DNA of 32,231 bases. Origin: DASVVT01 sp036386415 (lineage in GTDB: Bacteria; Acidobacteriota; Blastocatellia; Pyrinomonadales; Pyrinomonadaceae). Where the stretch lies: the NCBI GenBank assembly GCA_036386415.1, contig DASVVT010000025.1, positions 1 through 32,231 of the forward strand, written 5' to 3'. Positions 25,763 through 32,231 of the stretch are shown in pieces. Numbering within the stretch: position 1 is the first letter of the stretch; each line of letters begins with the position of its first letter. The position numbers and the translations under genes are program-made. The notes below the pieces were generated by a model, which worked only from the letters and a program-made list of their open reading frames with translations, did not search any database and was not told the origin of the DNA.

Positions 25763-27649
25763 ATGAAGAGAAGTTTGACAGTGGCGCTCGCCGTAACCTT
25801 TTTCGCGCTGGCGAGCCTGCAATGCCTCCCCGTCTCGGCACAGAAGCCTGCGAAGTCTGCGGCGGCCAAAGCCGACCGCACAGATGCGCGCCTGTTTCCC
25901 CTAGAAGATGTACGCCCCGGCATGAAAGCGGTCGCGCGTACGGTCTTTGCGGGATCGAACTCTGAAGAGTTCGGCGTGGAAATCCTCGGCGTGCTGCCTG
26001 GATTTCCGGGGCCGCGCCAGTCTGCGATCATCGCTCGCCTGACGGGCGCGAATGCCGAGAAGACAGGAGTCTTCGCCGGAATGTCCGGCTCGCCCGTCTA
26101 TATCGACGGGCGACTTGTCGGAGCCATCGCCTTCAGCTTCCCATTCTCGAAAGAGCCGATTGCGGGCATCACGCCGATCAGGCAGATGATAGATATTTTC
26201 GAACAGGGGTCAGGACGTGGGACGCGCACGCCGCAGGAGCCGCGCGCCGTCTCGTTCACACAGCTTGCCTCGACCGAATGGAAGGCGACGTTGCCGAAGC
26301 CCGCCGTCACAGCCGCGCCGCTGGTCGCGCCCGTCGCCGCCAATTCACCGATAGCCTCCCTGATGGGACAGCAGTTCGCGCCGATTGCCACGCCGATGGT
26401 CTTTGGCGGCATCAGCCAGGAGTCGCTCGCTCTGTTTGCGCCCCAACTGATGGCGCAGGGGCTGCTGCCAGTCTCAAGCGTGGGCGGCGCGGCCTCTATC
26501 ACGCCGCTTGCTCCGATAACTGAAAAGACGCTCCTGCCTGGCGATTCGGTCAGCGTGCAATTGGTACGCGGCGACTATTCAGTAGCCGCTTCGGGCACGG
26601 TCACATTTCGTGATGGTGATCGTATCTACGCTTTCGGCCACCCGTTTTTGAGCCTCGGCGCGGCGGATATGCCGATGACGGAAGCCTCTGTCGTCACGGT
26701 CGTGCCCAACGCTAACAACTCCTTCAAGCTCGCCGTGCCCGGACAGATGGTCGGCTCCATCTCGCAAGATCGTGCGACGGGTATCTTCGGTCAACTCGGC
26801 AAATCTCCACGGATGATCCCCGTCCGCGTCAACCTGCACACGAGCCGCGACCGCACAGACACTTACAATTACGAAGTGGCGAGCGATCCGTTTCTGACGC
26901 CGCTTCTGCTGAACATCACGATCTTTAACACGATCACATCGAGCGAGCGGGCGCTGGGCGATTCGACCATCAGCGTGCGCGGGCAGATCAACGTGGCGGG
27001 GCAGAAGCCCGTCGAGGTTGACCGGCGCTTCTCCGCGCAGAACTCCGCCGTGCTCGCCGCCGGAGCGGTCGCCGTGCCCGCCTCCGCGCTCCTCTCATCC
27101 GGCTTTGAGGACGTGCAGATCAACGGCGTCACGCTCGACATCGCTTCGACCGATACCAAGTACACGGGAACGCTGGAGCGCATCGCTCTCGATAGAACCG
27201 AAGCGCGACGCGGCGAGAGCGTGGAGATTCAGGCTTACGTGAGGACGGAGTCTGGCAAGCAGTTCGTCCAGAGAATACCCGTGCAGATTCCACTGGACGT
27301 GCCGCTCGGCCAGCTTCTGGTCTTCGTCGGCGATGGCGGCGCGCTTCAACAGGGCTCAGCTTCGCAGGCTTTCGTTCCGCAGGATTTGGGTCAGCTCGTC
27401 AGCGCCATCAACGATGTCAAGAAGAGCGACCGGCTCTACGTCAAGCTCTTCCGCATCACGCCCGGCGCAGTCATCGGCACCAAAGAGCTGCCGAACCTGC
27501 CGCCCTCCGTCGTTGCCACGCTCAACAGCGATAGGACTTCCGGCGGCTACACGCCCACCCTGCTCTCGCCCATCTACGAGAAGGAGCTGCCGCCCGCCGA
27601 ATTCGTCATCACGGGGCAGCAGTTGATCGGAATCAACGTGGTGCGGTAA
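25763..27649 (+). CDS. Exported SpoIVB-like (peptidase S55) domain protein
   Basis: This 628-aa protein has a signal peptide (MKRSLTVALAVTFFALASLQCLPVSA). It matches SpoIVB-family serine peptidases in FGVEILGVLPGFPGPRQSAIIARLTG and GVFAGMSGSPVYIDGRLVGAI, the latter holding the serine motif near S110. The His-type motif RIYAFGHPFLSLG lies later, near H293, which is the reverse of the SpoIVB order. The C-terminal half looks beta-rich. ATG 25763 follows AGAGGT. I infer a periplasmic regulatory or processing protease; the substrate is unknown and there is no sign of a sporulation programme. Its stop is 7 bp from a repeat that fills the convergent junction with rsmG. Confidence 0.83.
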   Translation: MKRSLTVALAVTFFALASLQCLPVSAQKPAKSAAAKADRTDARLFPLEDVRPGMKAVARTVFAGSNSEEFGVEILGVLPGFPGPRQSAIIARLTGANAEKTGVFAGMSGSPVYIDGRLVGAIAFSFPFSKEPIAGITPIRQMIDIFEQGSGRGTRTPQEPRAVSFTQLASTEWKATLPKPAVTAAPLVAPVAANSPIASLMGQQFAPIATPMVFGGISQESLALFAPQLMAQGLLPVSSVGGAASITPLAPITEKTLLPGDSVSVQLVRGDYSVAASGTVTFRDGDRIYAFGHPFLSLGAADMPMTEASVVTVVPNANNSFKLAVPGQMVGSISQDRATGIFGQLGKSPRMIPVRVNLHTSRDRTDTYNYEVASDPFLTPLLLNITIFNTITSSERALGDSTISVRGQINVAGQKPVEVDRRFSAQNSAVLAAGAVAVPASALLSSGFEDVQINGVTLDIASTDTKYTGTLERIALDRTEARRGESVEIQAYVRTESGKQFVQRIPVQIPLDVPLGQLLVFVGDGGALQQGSASQAFVPQDLGQLVSAINDVKKSDRLYVKLFRITPGAVIGTKELPNLPPSVVATLNSDRTSGGYTPTLLSPIYEKELPPAEFVITGQQLIGINVVR

Positions 27650-27656
27650 GGACGAT

Positions 27657-27752
27657 TAAACGCAAAGGGCGCGAAGTACGTTCGCAAAGGGCGCAAAGAG
27701 ATTCTCCTTTGCGCCCTTTGCGTCTCTTTACTTTGCGTTCTTTGCGTTTAAA
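27657..27752. repeat. Dispersed 9-mer inverted repeat, copy 3
   Basis: The outer arms TAAACGCAAAG... (27657 on) and 27731-27750 flank a second inverted pair of CGCAAAGGGCGCAAAG at about 27673-27688 and 27706-27722. It fills the convergent gap between the S55 gene and rsmG, and its TTTAAA edge supplies the rsmG TAA stop (27748-27750). Confidence 0.9.
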
Positions 27753-28389
27753 TATTCCTCTCTCTCTGCTCGACGATGAAGAGAAACCGCTGCTCTGATT
27801 CGGGAATGTGAACGGCCACATAGCTGAGGGCGTTTCTCTCGATCTGTTCACGTATATTGCGGCCTCCGTAAAGCAACAGCCTGCTCCGTGGCGGCGACCA
27901 TTCCAGCAACTTCCCAAACAGCTCCTCGAAACGGTCGAGCGCGCGGCATGTGATAAAGTCTGCCTCCGGCGCAAGCGTCTTTTCAAATCTCTCTGCGATC
28001 ACACGCGATCTTTCGTGCGCGCCCACGCGACGCGACGCTTCGCGCAGGAAGACAGCTTTCTTCGGTGAAGATTCGATGAGCGTCGCGCGTAGATCAGGGC
28101 GCACGATCAGGCAGGGGATAATCGGCAGTCCTGCGCCGGAGCCTATGTCAGCGCCGCGTGAGTTTTCAGAAAGATAAGAGATTGCGAGCAACGATTCAAG
28201 CACATGGCGCGTCGCAAACTCTGTGGGCGAGCAGGGCGCAACCAGGTGCAGCCGCGTGTTCCAGGCATTCAGGAGTTTGTAATAGTCAGACAGTCGCTCG
28301 ATATCATGCGCTTTCAGCTCGAGCCCGAAACGCGCCGCATGCTTTTCAAGCGCGCTCATAAATTCATCGGTTGATGTAGTCTCGGCCAT
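27748..28389 (-). CDS. rsmG: 16S rRNA (guanine-527 N7) methyltransferase
   Basis: This 213-aa Rossmann-fold methyltransferase (GidB) makes m7G527 in 16S rRNA. Its SAM site is GADIGSGAGLPIIP at residues 79-91, followed by LRATLIESSPKKAVFLREA and the later ADFITCRALDRFEEL. I start it at ATG 28389, giving MAETTSTDEFMSALEKHAARFG and the usual family length. The frame stays open 150 bases further up, but those residues do not look like the family. In many bacteria rsmG adjoins mnmG or parA; here it stands alone, divergent from the PEP-binding protein. The stop codon lies inside a dispersed repeat. Confidence 0.9.
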   Translation of the reverse strand: MAETTSTDEFMSALEKHAARFGLELKAHDIERLSDYYKLLNAWNTRLHLVAPCSPTEFATRHVLESLLAISYLSENSRGADIGSGAGLPIIPCLIVRPDLRATLIESSPKKAVFLREASRRVGAHERSRVIAERFEKTLAPEADFITCRALDRFEELFGKLLEWSPPRSRLLLYGGRNIREQIERNALSYVAVHIPESEQRFLFIVEQRERNI

Positions 28390-28455
28390 ATCGTCTTGAG
28401 CGCCGCCTGGCGCGTGCATTAGATTAACGGAACATCTATCCGGTGCACAGGTTAA

Positions 28456-28484
28456 ATGGCAGCCTGAGGATGATCTGTTAGAAT
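28456..28484 (+). promoter_or_regulatory. Possible promoter of the exported PEP-binding-domain gene
   Basis: ATGGCA (28456-28461) and TAGAAT (28479-28484) are 17 bp apart, matching consensus at 4 and 5 of 6 positions. Transcription would begin about 30 bases before ATG 28523. Confidence 0.4.
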
Positions 28485-28522
28485 TAGCACTTGAGGCGGC
28501 TGCTCCTACAGAAGAGAAGGAT

Positions 28523-30439
28523 ATGAATACTGCAAGCACTTATCGAATCATCGCGCAGGCGGTGCTCTTACTGGTCGCGTCATCTTACGGCCTGGCGCAG
28601 TCCAATGCTCAATCTCCAGACAAGCCGTGGCTTCCCGCGATCACTTCGCGCGCCCAGTTTGATACGCTCGCGCGCACCTATGATCCGGACACGCCCTACG
28701 CTCTGCCGCACGTCCTGTTCGTCATAGACCGCAAGGACGCGAACAAAATTTATTACGTCGATACGAAGCGCTATGCCTTTCATAAAGATTTCGTCAACGG
28801 CACATACCTCTCCTTGGAGCGCGGCGAGGAGTTCTTTCAGAACAACTACCTGAAGCCCAACCGTCGCTTCATCCTCGGCACTATCGCCTACCAAACGCCC
28901 ATCAAGCGCTGGACATTCGAGTTCTGGGAGGGCGACCTGATTCCCGCCGAGCAGATTAAGCTCACCTATGACGCGATTAACAAGAGTTTCTTCGAGGCGG
29001 TGGCTTTCAAGCCAAACTCTTTGCGGCAGGATGAAGCCTCAGCCGGAATCGAAGGCATGCGGCGCGTCTCGCAAAGCGAGATCGCACGCGAGCAGGAGTA
29101 TCAACCGCTCAACGTGGCGCGCGGCGTGGGGCGCATACACATCGTAGAGAAGCTGGACGAGCACGTCGAAATCGGCTACAACGAGATACTCGTGCTCAAT
29201 GAAGTGCCCGTCCAACTCCCGCCCGTCGCCGGAATCATCACGACGAAGCCTTCGACGCCGCTCTCGCACATCAACCTGCTGGCGAAATCCTGGGGCGTGC
29301 CAAACGCCTACATCAAAAATGCTCAGGAGTTGTTCCGCGCATTGGACGGGCGCTGGATCGTGCTTGAAACAAAGCGCGACACGTATTCGATCAAGCCCGC
29401 CGACAACAAGGTGCTGGATGAATACCAGAAGCGTATCACGGCGCGCACAGACCTGATGACACCGCGCTTCGATCTCTCTGTCAAAACGATGGCGCGCCTG
29501 AGCGAGCAGACGGCGAAGGCGGTCACGAGTTACGGCGCGAAGTCCGCTAACCTGGGCGAAGTGATGAAGGCGCGTCTCAAAGGAATCGTCGTCCCGGAAG
29601 GGTTCACCATTCCCTTCTATTACTACGACCAGTTCATCAAAGAGAACAAGCTGGAGGAGCAGATCATAGAGATGCTGGAGGATCAGCGTTTCGTGCATGA
29701 TCCGGCCTACCGTCGTGAACGCCTCTCCGCGATGCGCGAGCGGATCACTCAAGGGCAGGTGAACGAACAGCTACGCGCAGAAGTCCTGCGGAGGGCGAAC
29801 GCGGAGTTTGCAGGCAAGGGGCTGTTCGTGCGCAGCTCTACGAACAGCGAAGATTTGCCGAACTTCAACGGCGCTGGTCTCTATACGACCATCCCGAACG
29901 TCAAGGGCAACAAGGAGCTGATCGAGGCGATCAAGGCCGTGTGGGCGTCCGTCTGGAACTTCGAAGCCTATGAAGCGCGCGAGCGCGCCGGTATCATTCA
30001 CACGAAAGTATTCATGGCCGTGCTCATACAGGAGGGCATCAACTCGGAAAGCTCCGGCGTGATGATAACGACCGACCCCTTTAATCGAGACGACCAGGAC
30101 GCCATCTATATCAGCGCCAAGCGCGGCCTCGGCATCAAGGTGGTCGAAGGCAAGAAGATCGCCGAACAGATCATCTTCCGCCCCAAGGCGGATGCAGTGC
30201 AGGTCTTAACGCGCTCGGAAGAGGACAGCCTGCTGACCTTTGACGAGCGTGGCGGAGTGCGTGAGATTCCGATCACGGGCGAGCGCGCCGTGCTCAAGGA
30301 TGAAGTCGTGCGCAATCTGGTGCGCGCCGCCCAGGAGGTCGAGCGCCTCTTCAATGGACGCCCACAGGACATCGAGTGGGCTTACATGCGCGGGCAGATT
30401 TACATCCTTCAGTCGCGCCCCTTCATCGCCGGAAGCTAA
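28523..30439 (+). CDS. Exported PEP/pyruvate-binding (PPDK_N) domain protein with reversed domain order
   Basis: This 638-aa protein begins with a signal peptide (MNTASTYRIIAQAVLLLVASSYGLAQ); AGAAGGAT before ATG 28523 supports the start. A phosphohistidine-type swivelling domain at about 205-275 contains TPLSHINLLAKSWGVPNAYI, with H249 as the candidate phospho-acceptor. An ATP-grasp nucleotide-binding domain follows at about 338-635, with GAKSANLGEV, FVRSSTNSEDLPNFNGAGLYTT, IQEGINSESSGVMITTDPF, and the terminal WAYMRGQIYILQSRPF. PEP synthase and PPDK have these in the opposite order and then a PEP/pyruvate TIM barrel, absent here. They are cytoplasmic, so export is surprising, since ATP is scarce outside. 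The role is unknown. The TPR lipoprotein follows after 56 bp. Confidence 0.82.
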   Translation: MNTASTYRIIAQAVLLLVASSYGLAQSNAQSPDKPWLPAITSRAQFDTLARTYDPDTPYALPHVLFVIDRKDANKIYYVDTKRYAFHKDFVNGTYLSLERGEEFFQNNYLKPNRRFILGTIAYQTPIKRWTFEFWEGDLIPAEQIKLTYDAINKSFFEAVAFKPNSLRQDEASAGIEGMRRVSQSEIAREQEYQPLNVARGVGRIHIVEKLDEHVEIGYNEILVLNEVPVQLPPVAGIITTKPSTPLSHINLLAKSWGVPNAYIKNAQELFRALDGRWIVLETKRDTYSIKPADNKVLDEYQKRITARTDLMTPRFDLSVKTMARLSEQTAKAVTSYGAKSANLGEVMKARLKGIVVPEGFTIPFYYYDQFIKENKLEEQIIEMLEDQRFVHDPAYRRERLSAMRERITQGQVNEQLRAEVLRRANAEFAGKGLFVRSSTNSEDLPNFNGAGLYTTIPNVKGNKELIEAIKAVWASVWNFEAYEARERAGIIHTKVFMAVLIQEGINSESSGVMITTDPFNRDDQDAIYISAKRGLGIKVVEGKKIAEQIIFRPKADAVQVLTRSEEDSLLTFDERGGVREIPITGERAVLKDEVVRNLVRAAQEVERLFNGRPQDIEWAYMRGQIYILQSRPFIAGS

Positions 30440-30495
30440 GAGAACCGAGTGACCAGTCAAGCCTGATTTGTGACCAGATAGAGGTAACGAGAGAG

Positions 30496-31077
30496 ATGTT
30501 GAGACCGATTCCGATAGCCGTGATCGCGCTGTGTAGCCTGGCCGCTCTGCTCTTCTGTGCGTGCGCGGGCACATCTTCCAACACCAACCAGATGACCGCT
30601 TCAAACGCGAGCACGCAGAGCGCTACGCCATCGCCATCTATTTCGGCTCCGCCAGCCAGCGCCGCTCAGACGCCCGTGAGCGGCAGCGGCGGCGAACCGA
30701 TAGATACCGCCAAGTACGATGCGGAGATCAAGCGGCTGGAAAAGCAGGCGGGGATGAGGCCGGGCGATGATGCGTCGCGGCTGGCGCTGGCTAAGGCTTA
30801 TCTTGCGCGCGGCAATGCCCTCACGCAGGCGAAGCAGTACCGCGCCGCCCTCGGCGATTATCGCCGCGCGTTGCGCTATGATCCTGATAACGAAGAGGCA
30901 CGCCAGTGGGCTGCGATGATTACGGGCATCATTCAGCAGATGGGACGCGAAGTCCCCACAGAAGGCAATGAGCCCCCGCCTCTTCCCATGACGCCCGACA
31001 CGATTGCGGGCGATGATGATGAGTCACCGACGAAGGAGCCGAAAAGCAATAAGAAGGCTGGAAGCAATAAGCAGTAA
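30496..31077 (+). CDS. TPR-containing lipoprotein
   Basis: This 193-aa protein starts at ATG 30496, preceded by GAGG. MLRPIPIAVIALCSLAALLFCAC is a lipoprotein signal, with Cys21 or Cys23 lipid-modified. A Ser/Thr/Pro-rich linker follows, then one or two TPR helices (DASRLALAKAYLARGNALTQAKQYRAALGDYRRALRYDPDNEEAR), and a charged tail rich in Lys and Asn. TPR units bind protein partners, so this is probably an envelope scaffold. It is likely co-transcribed with the exported PEP-binding-domain gene, 56 bp upstream, and might work with it, which is inference. I do not recognise a named family. Confidence 0.8.
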   Translation: MLRPIPIAVIALCSLAALLFCACAGTSSNTNQMTASNASTQSATPSPSISAPPASAAQTPVSGSGGEPIDTAKYDAEIKRLEKQAGMRPGDDASRLALAKAYLARGNALTQAKQYRAALGDYRRALRYDPDNEEARQWAAMITGIIQQMGREVPTEGNEPPPLPMTPDTIAGDDDESPTKEPKSNKKAGSNKQ

Positions 31078-31082
31078 GTCAT

Positions 31083-31183
31083 CCTTAAACGCAAAGGACG
31101 CCAGGGAAAGCTCGCAAAGGTCGCAGAGAATCTATTCTTTGCGACCTCTGCGTGCCCTTCCTTCGCGCCCTTTGCGTTTAAGG
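31083..31183. repeat. Dispersed 9-mer inverted repeat, copy 4
   Basis: The arms at about 31083-31101 and 31165-31183 are inverted copies (CCTTAAACGCAAAGG) with one mismatch. It begins five bases after the lipoprotein stop and ends 30 bp before the IS630-type element. Confidence 0.88.
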
Positions 31184-31227
31184 TGCTCCTACACGCAAAC
31201 GAAATCCGATCTAGAGCAGTTTGCATA

Positions 31228-31869
31228 TCAGTTTACCGCGTAGCCACAATGTTCGAACCAAGCGCGTGCGTCAGACTCAGTCACAGTGGCGAGGGCTTGC
31301 TTGATCGCTGTTTCGAGCGCCTCGCGTGTGCGCGCCTTGGCTGCACGTAAGAATGTTTTGATCTTTGACCAGCATCTTTCTATCGGGTTCATGTCCGGCG
31401 AGTAGGGCGGCAAGAACAAGAGATGAGCGCCCCTCTGCTCGACGACCTCGCGCACAGCCTGAGAGCGGTGCGCGCCCAGATTGTCCCAGATGACCAGATC
31501 GCCCTCGGAGAGCGTCGGCGCTAGCACCTCACGCACAAAGACGAGGAAGATGTCGCCATCAGTTGCGCCGTTGACGGTCATCAACGCCTCAACGCCTGAG
31601 AGCGAGAGCGCGCCGAGCATGGTCACGTTCTCGCCGTAGTTCTGCGGCACGGTGTCCACGACTCGCTCGCCACGGGGTGCACGCCCAAAGAGCCGCGTCA
31701 GCGCGAGGTTGACGCCCGCCTCATCCACGAACTTGAAGCGGCTGAGGTCGAGCGAGCGCGTTGTGCGCCGGTAGACACCGCGCAAGCCTCTCACCCTTGG
31801 CGTGTCGCGCTCTGAGGCGTGGAGCGACTTTTTTTGCGCGGCAGCCCGAGCTTCGAGAGCGCCCGGCAC
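31228..31869 (-). CDS. IS630-family transposase, catalytic frame (DDE domain)
   Basis: This frame encodes the RNaseH-like DDE catalytic domain that cuts and joins the element. The motifs are FVDEAG (first Asp), VIWDNLGAHRS (second Asp) and LPPYSPDMNPIERCWSKIK (Glu). The frame opens at 31869, but its true N-terminus probably comes from the other frame by a -1 shift at the run of seven A residues (minus strand, 31829-31835). Its stop lies just inside the left terminal repeat. Confidence 0.88.
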   Translation of the reverse strand: MPGALEARAAAQKKSLHASERDTPRVRGLRGVYRRTTRSLDLSRFKFVDEAGVNLALTRLFGRAPRGERVVDTVPQNYGENVTMLGALSLSGVEALMTVNGATDGDIFLVFVREVLAPTLSEGDLVIWDNLGAHRSQAVREVVEQRGAHLLFLPPYSPDMNPIERCWSKIKTFLRAAKARTREALETAIKQALATVTESDARAWFEHCGYAVN

Positions 31870-32177
31870 ACCGCTGAGAGGCCAACCAGAACGCCAGCCT
31901 TGCGTGCCAGATGCTCACGCGCCTCTTCCAGCGTCGCGTCAGGCGCAGAGGCAATCAGTTGCCGCAACTCCTTGCGGGCCGTCGAGTCAATGCGGGCGGG
32001 CGCGCCACCCGCACGTGGCAGTTGGTCAGGCGAACCACGTTCGCGCTTTCTGCGGACGAAGTTGCGCACCGTTGCCGGGCTCACGCCGAACAGTTCGGCG
32101 ATCTCGCGCTGCGAGCGGTGGCTGCGCTCGTAGGCCGCGACGATCTTGCGGCGCAAGTCGTTGGAGTAAGCTTTCAT
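31791..32177 (-). CDS. IS630-family transposase, N-terminal DNA-binding frame
   Basis: This 128-aa frame starts at ATG 32177 near the right terminal repeat. It has a helix-turn-helix (YERSHRSQREIAELFGVSPATVRNFVRRKRE) that binds the element ends, then a second helical DNA-binding region. Past the AAAAAAA tract the residues (SRSTPQSATRQG) no longer match the family, which indicates that the useful product is a fusion with the catalytic frame. Confidence 0.85.
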   Translation of the reverse strand: MKAYSNDLRRKIVAAYERSHRSQREIAELFGVSPATVRNFVRRKRERGSPDQLPRAGGAPARIDSTARKELRQLIASAPDATLEEAREHLARKAGVLVGLSAVCRALSKLGLPRKKSRSTPQSATRQG

Positions 32178-32231
32178 GCCAGTTATTCTGAACGCTTACT
32201 CTTGGTAAACTCAAGAGCAAACCGCTCTAGA

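Larger units (their letters stand above)
31214..32227 (-). mobile_element. Complete IS630-family insertion sequence
   Basis: The 1014-bp element has imperfect terminal inverted repeats (GAGCAGTTTGC at the left, GAGCGGTTTGC inward from the right; about 19 of 24 match, with GTTTACC shared further in). TA flanks each end within CTAG (31211-31214, 32227-32230), the expected IS630 target. It encodes a transposase in two overlapping frames on the minus strand. Confidence 0.88.

Noticed and set aside
25763..27649. Evidence of a sporulation pathway together with the SpoIID-like gene
   Set aside because: Both families occur widely in non-spore-formers, and no other sporulation gene is seen.

Overview
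This 32.2 kb window is GC-rich bacterial chromosome with mostly ordinary genes and a very high density of small repeats. I infer a Gram-negative didermic bacterium, most likely Acidobacteriota and perhaps class Blastocatellia. The grounds are an Oar-like TonB-dependent receptor with an N-terminal carboxypeptidase-regulatory domain, exported S55 and PEP-binding-domain proteins, many signal peptides and lipoproteins, and abundant dispersed palindromes. No rRNA, tRNA or housekeeping marker confirms this placement.

Layout. Positions 1-7635 are all on the minus strand: a large SpoIID/LytB-type wall protein, then two tandem paralogous secreted alpha/beta hydrolases and an exported amidohydrolase (a likely three-gene operon), then a Ser/Thr kinase fused through one membrane segment to a LivK-type ligand-binding domain, which runs off the left edge. 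At 7740-7919 lies an array of six hairpins. A minus-strand MFS transporter (7945-9132) diverges from a TonB-dependent receptor (9402-12515). A terminator follows the receptor, and then come heme-type ABC importer genes hmuT, hmuU and hmuV (12669-15458). A 219-bp nested palindrome separates them from a minus-strand group at 15794-19499: chromate transporter, class C beta-lactamase-fold enzyme and Gfo/Idh/MocA dehydrogenase. Plus-strand genes follow: a GT39/ArnT-like glycosyltransferase and an M48 membrane metalloprotease. Next are minus-strand genes for a degenerate alpha/beta hydrolase and MobA, a 476-bp gap with a promoter, an S55 (SpoIVB-like) exported protein, minus-strand rsmG, an exported PEP/pyruvate-binding-domain protein and a TPR lipoprotein. 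A complete frameshifted IS630-type element ends 4 bases before the right edge.

The distinctive signal is the repeats. At least five sequence families share one plan: two inverted arms, often made of short tandem 7- or 9-base units, totalling about 75-220 bp. They sit exactly at gene ends. In several places they have become part of the reading frames. One lies inside the signal-peptide region of the amidohydrolase, one encodes the first 30 residues of the chromate transporter and the last residues of the beta-lactamase-like gene, and others supply or overlap the stop codons of rsmG, mobA, the Gfo/Idh gene and the degenerate hydrolase. Two more are MITE-like elements with probable target duplications; one has ends resembling the IS630-type element at the right edge.

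Three proteins have unusual architecture: the kinase-receptor fusion, an S55 protein with its Ser motif before its His motif, and a secreted PEP-synthase-like protein with its phosphohistidine and ATP-grasp domains in reversed order. I see no phage, CRISPR or defence island.
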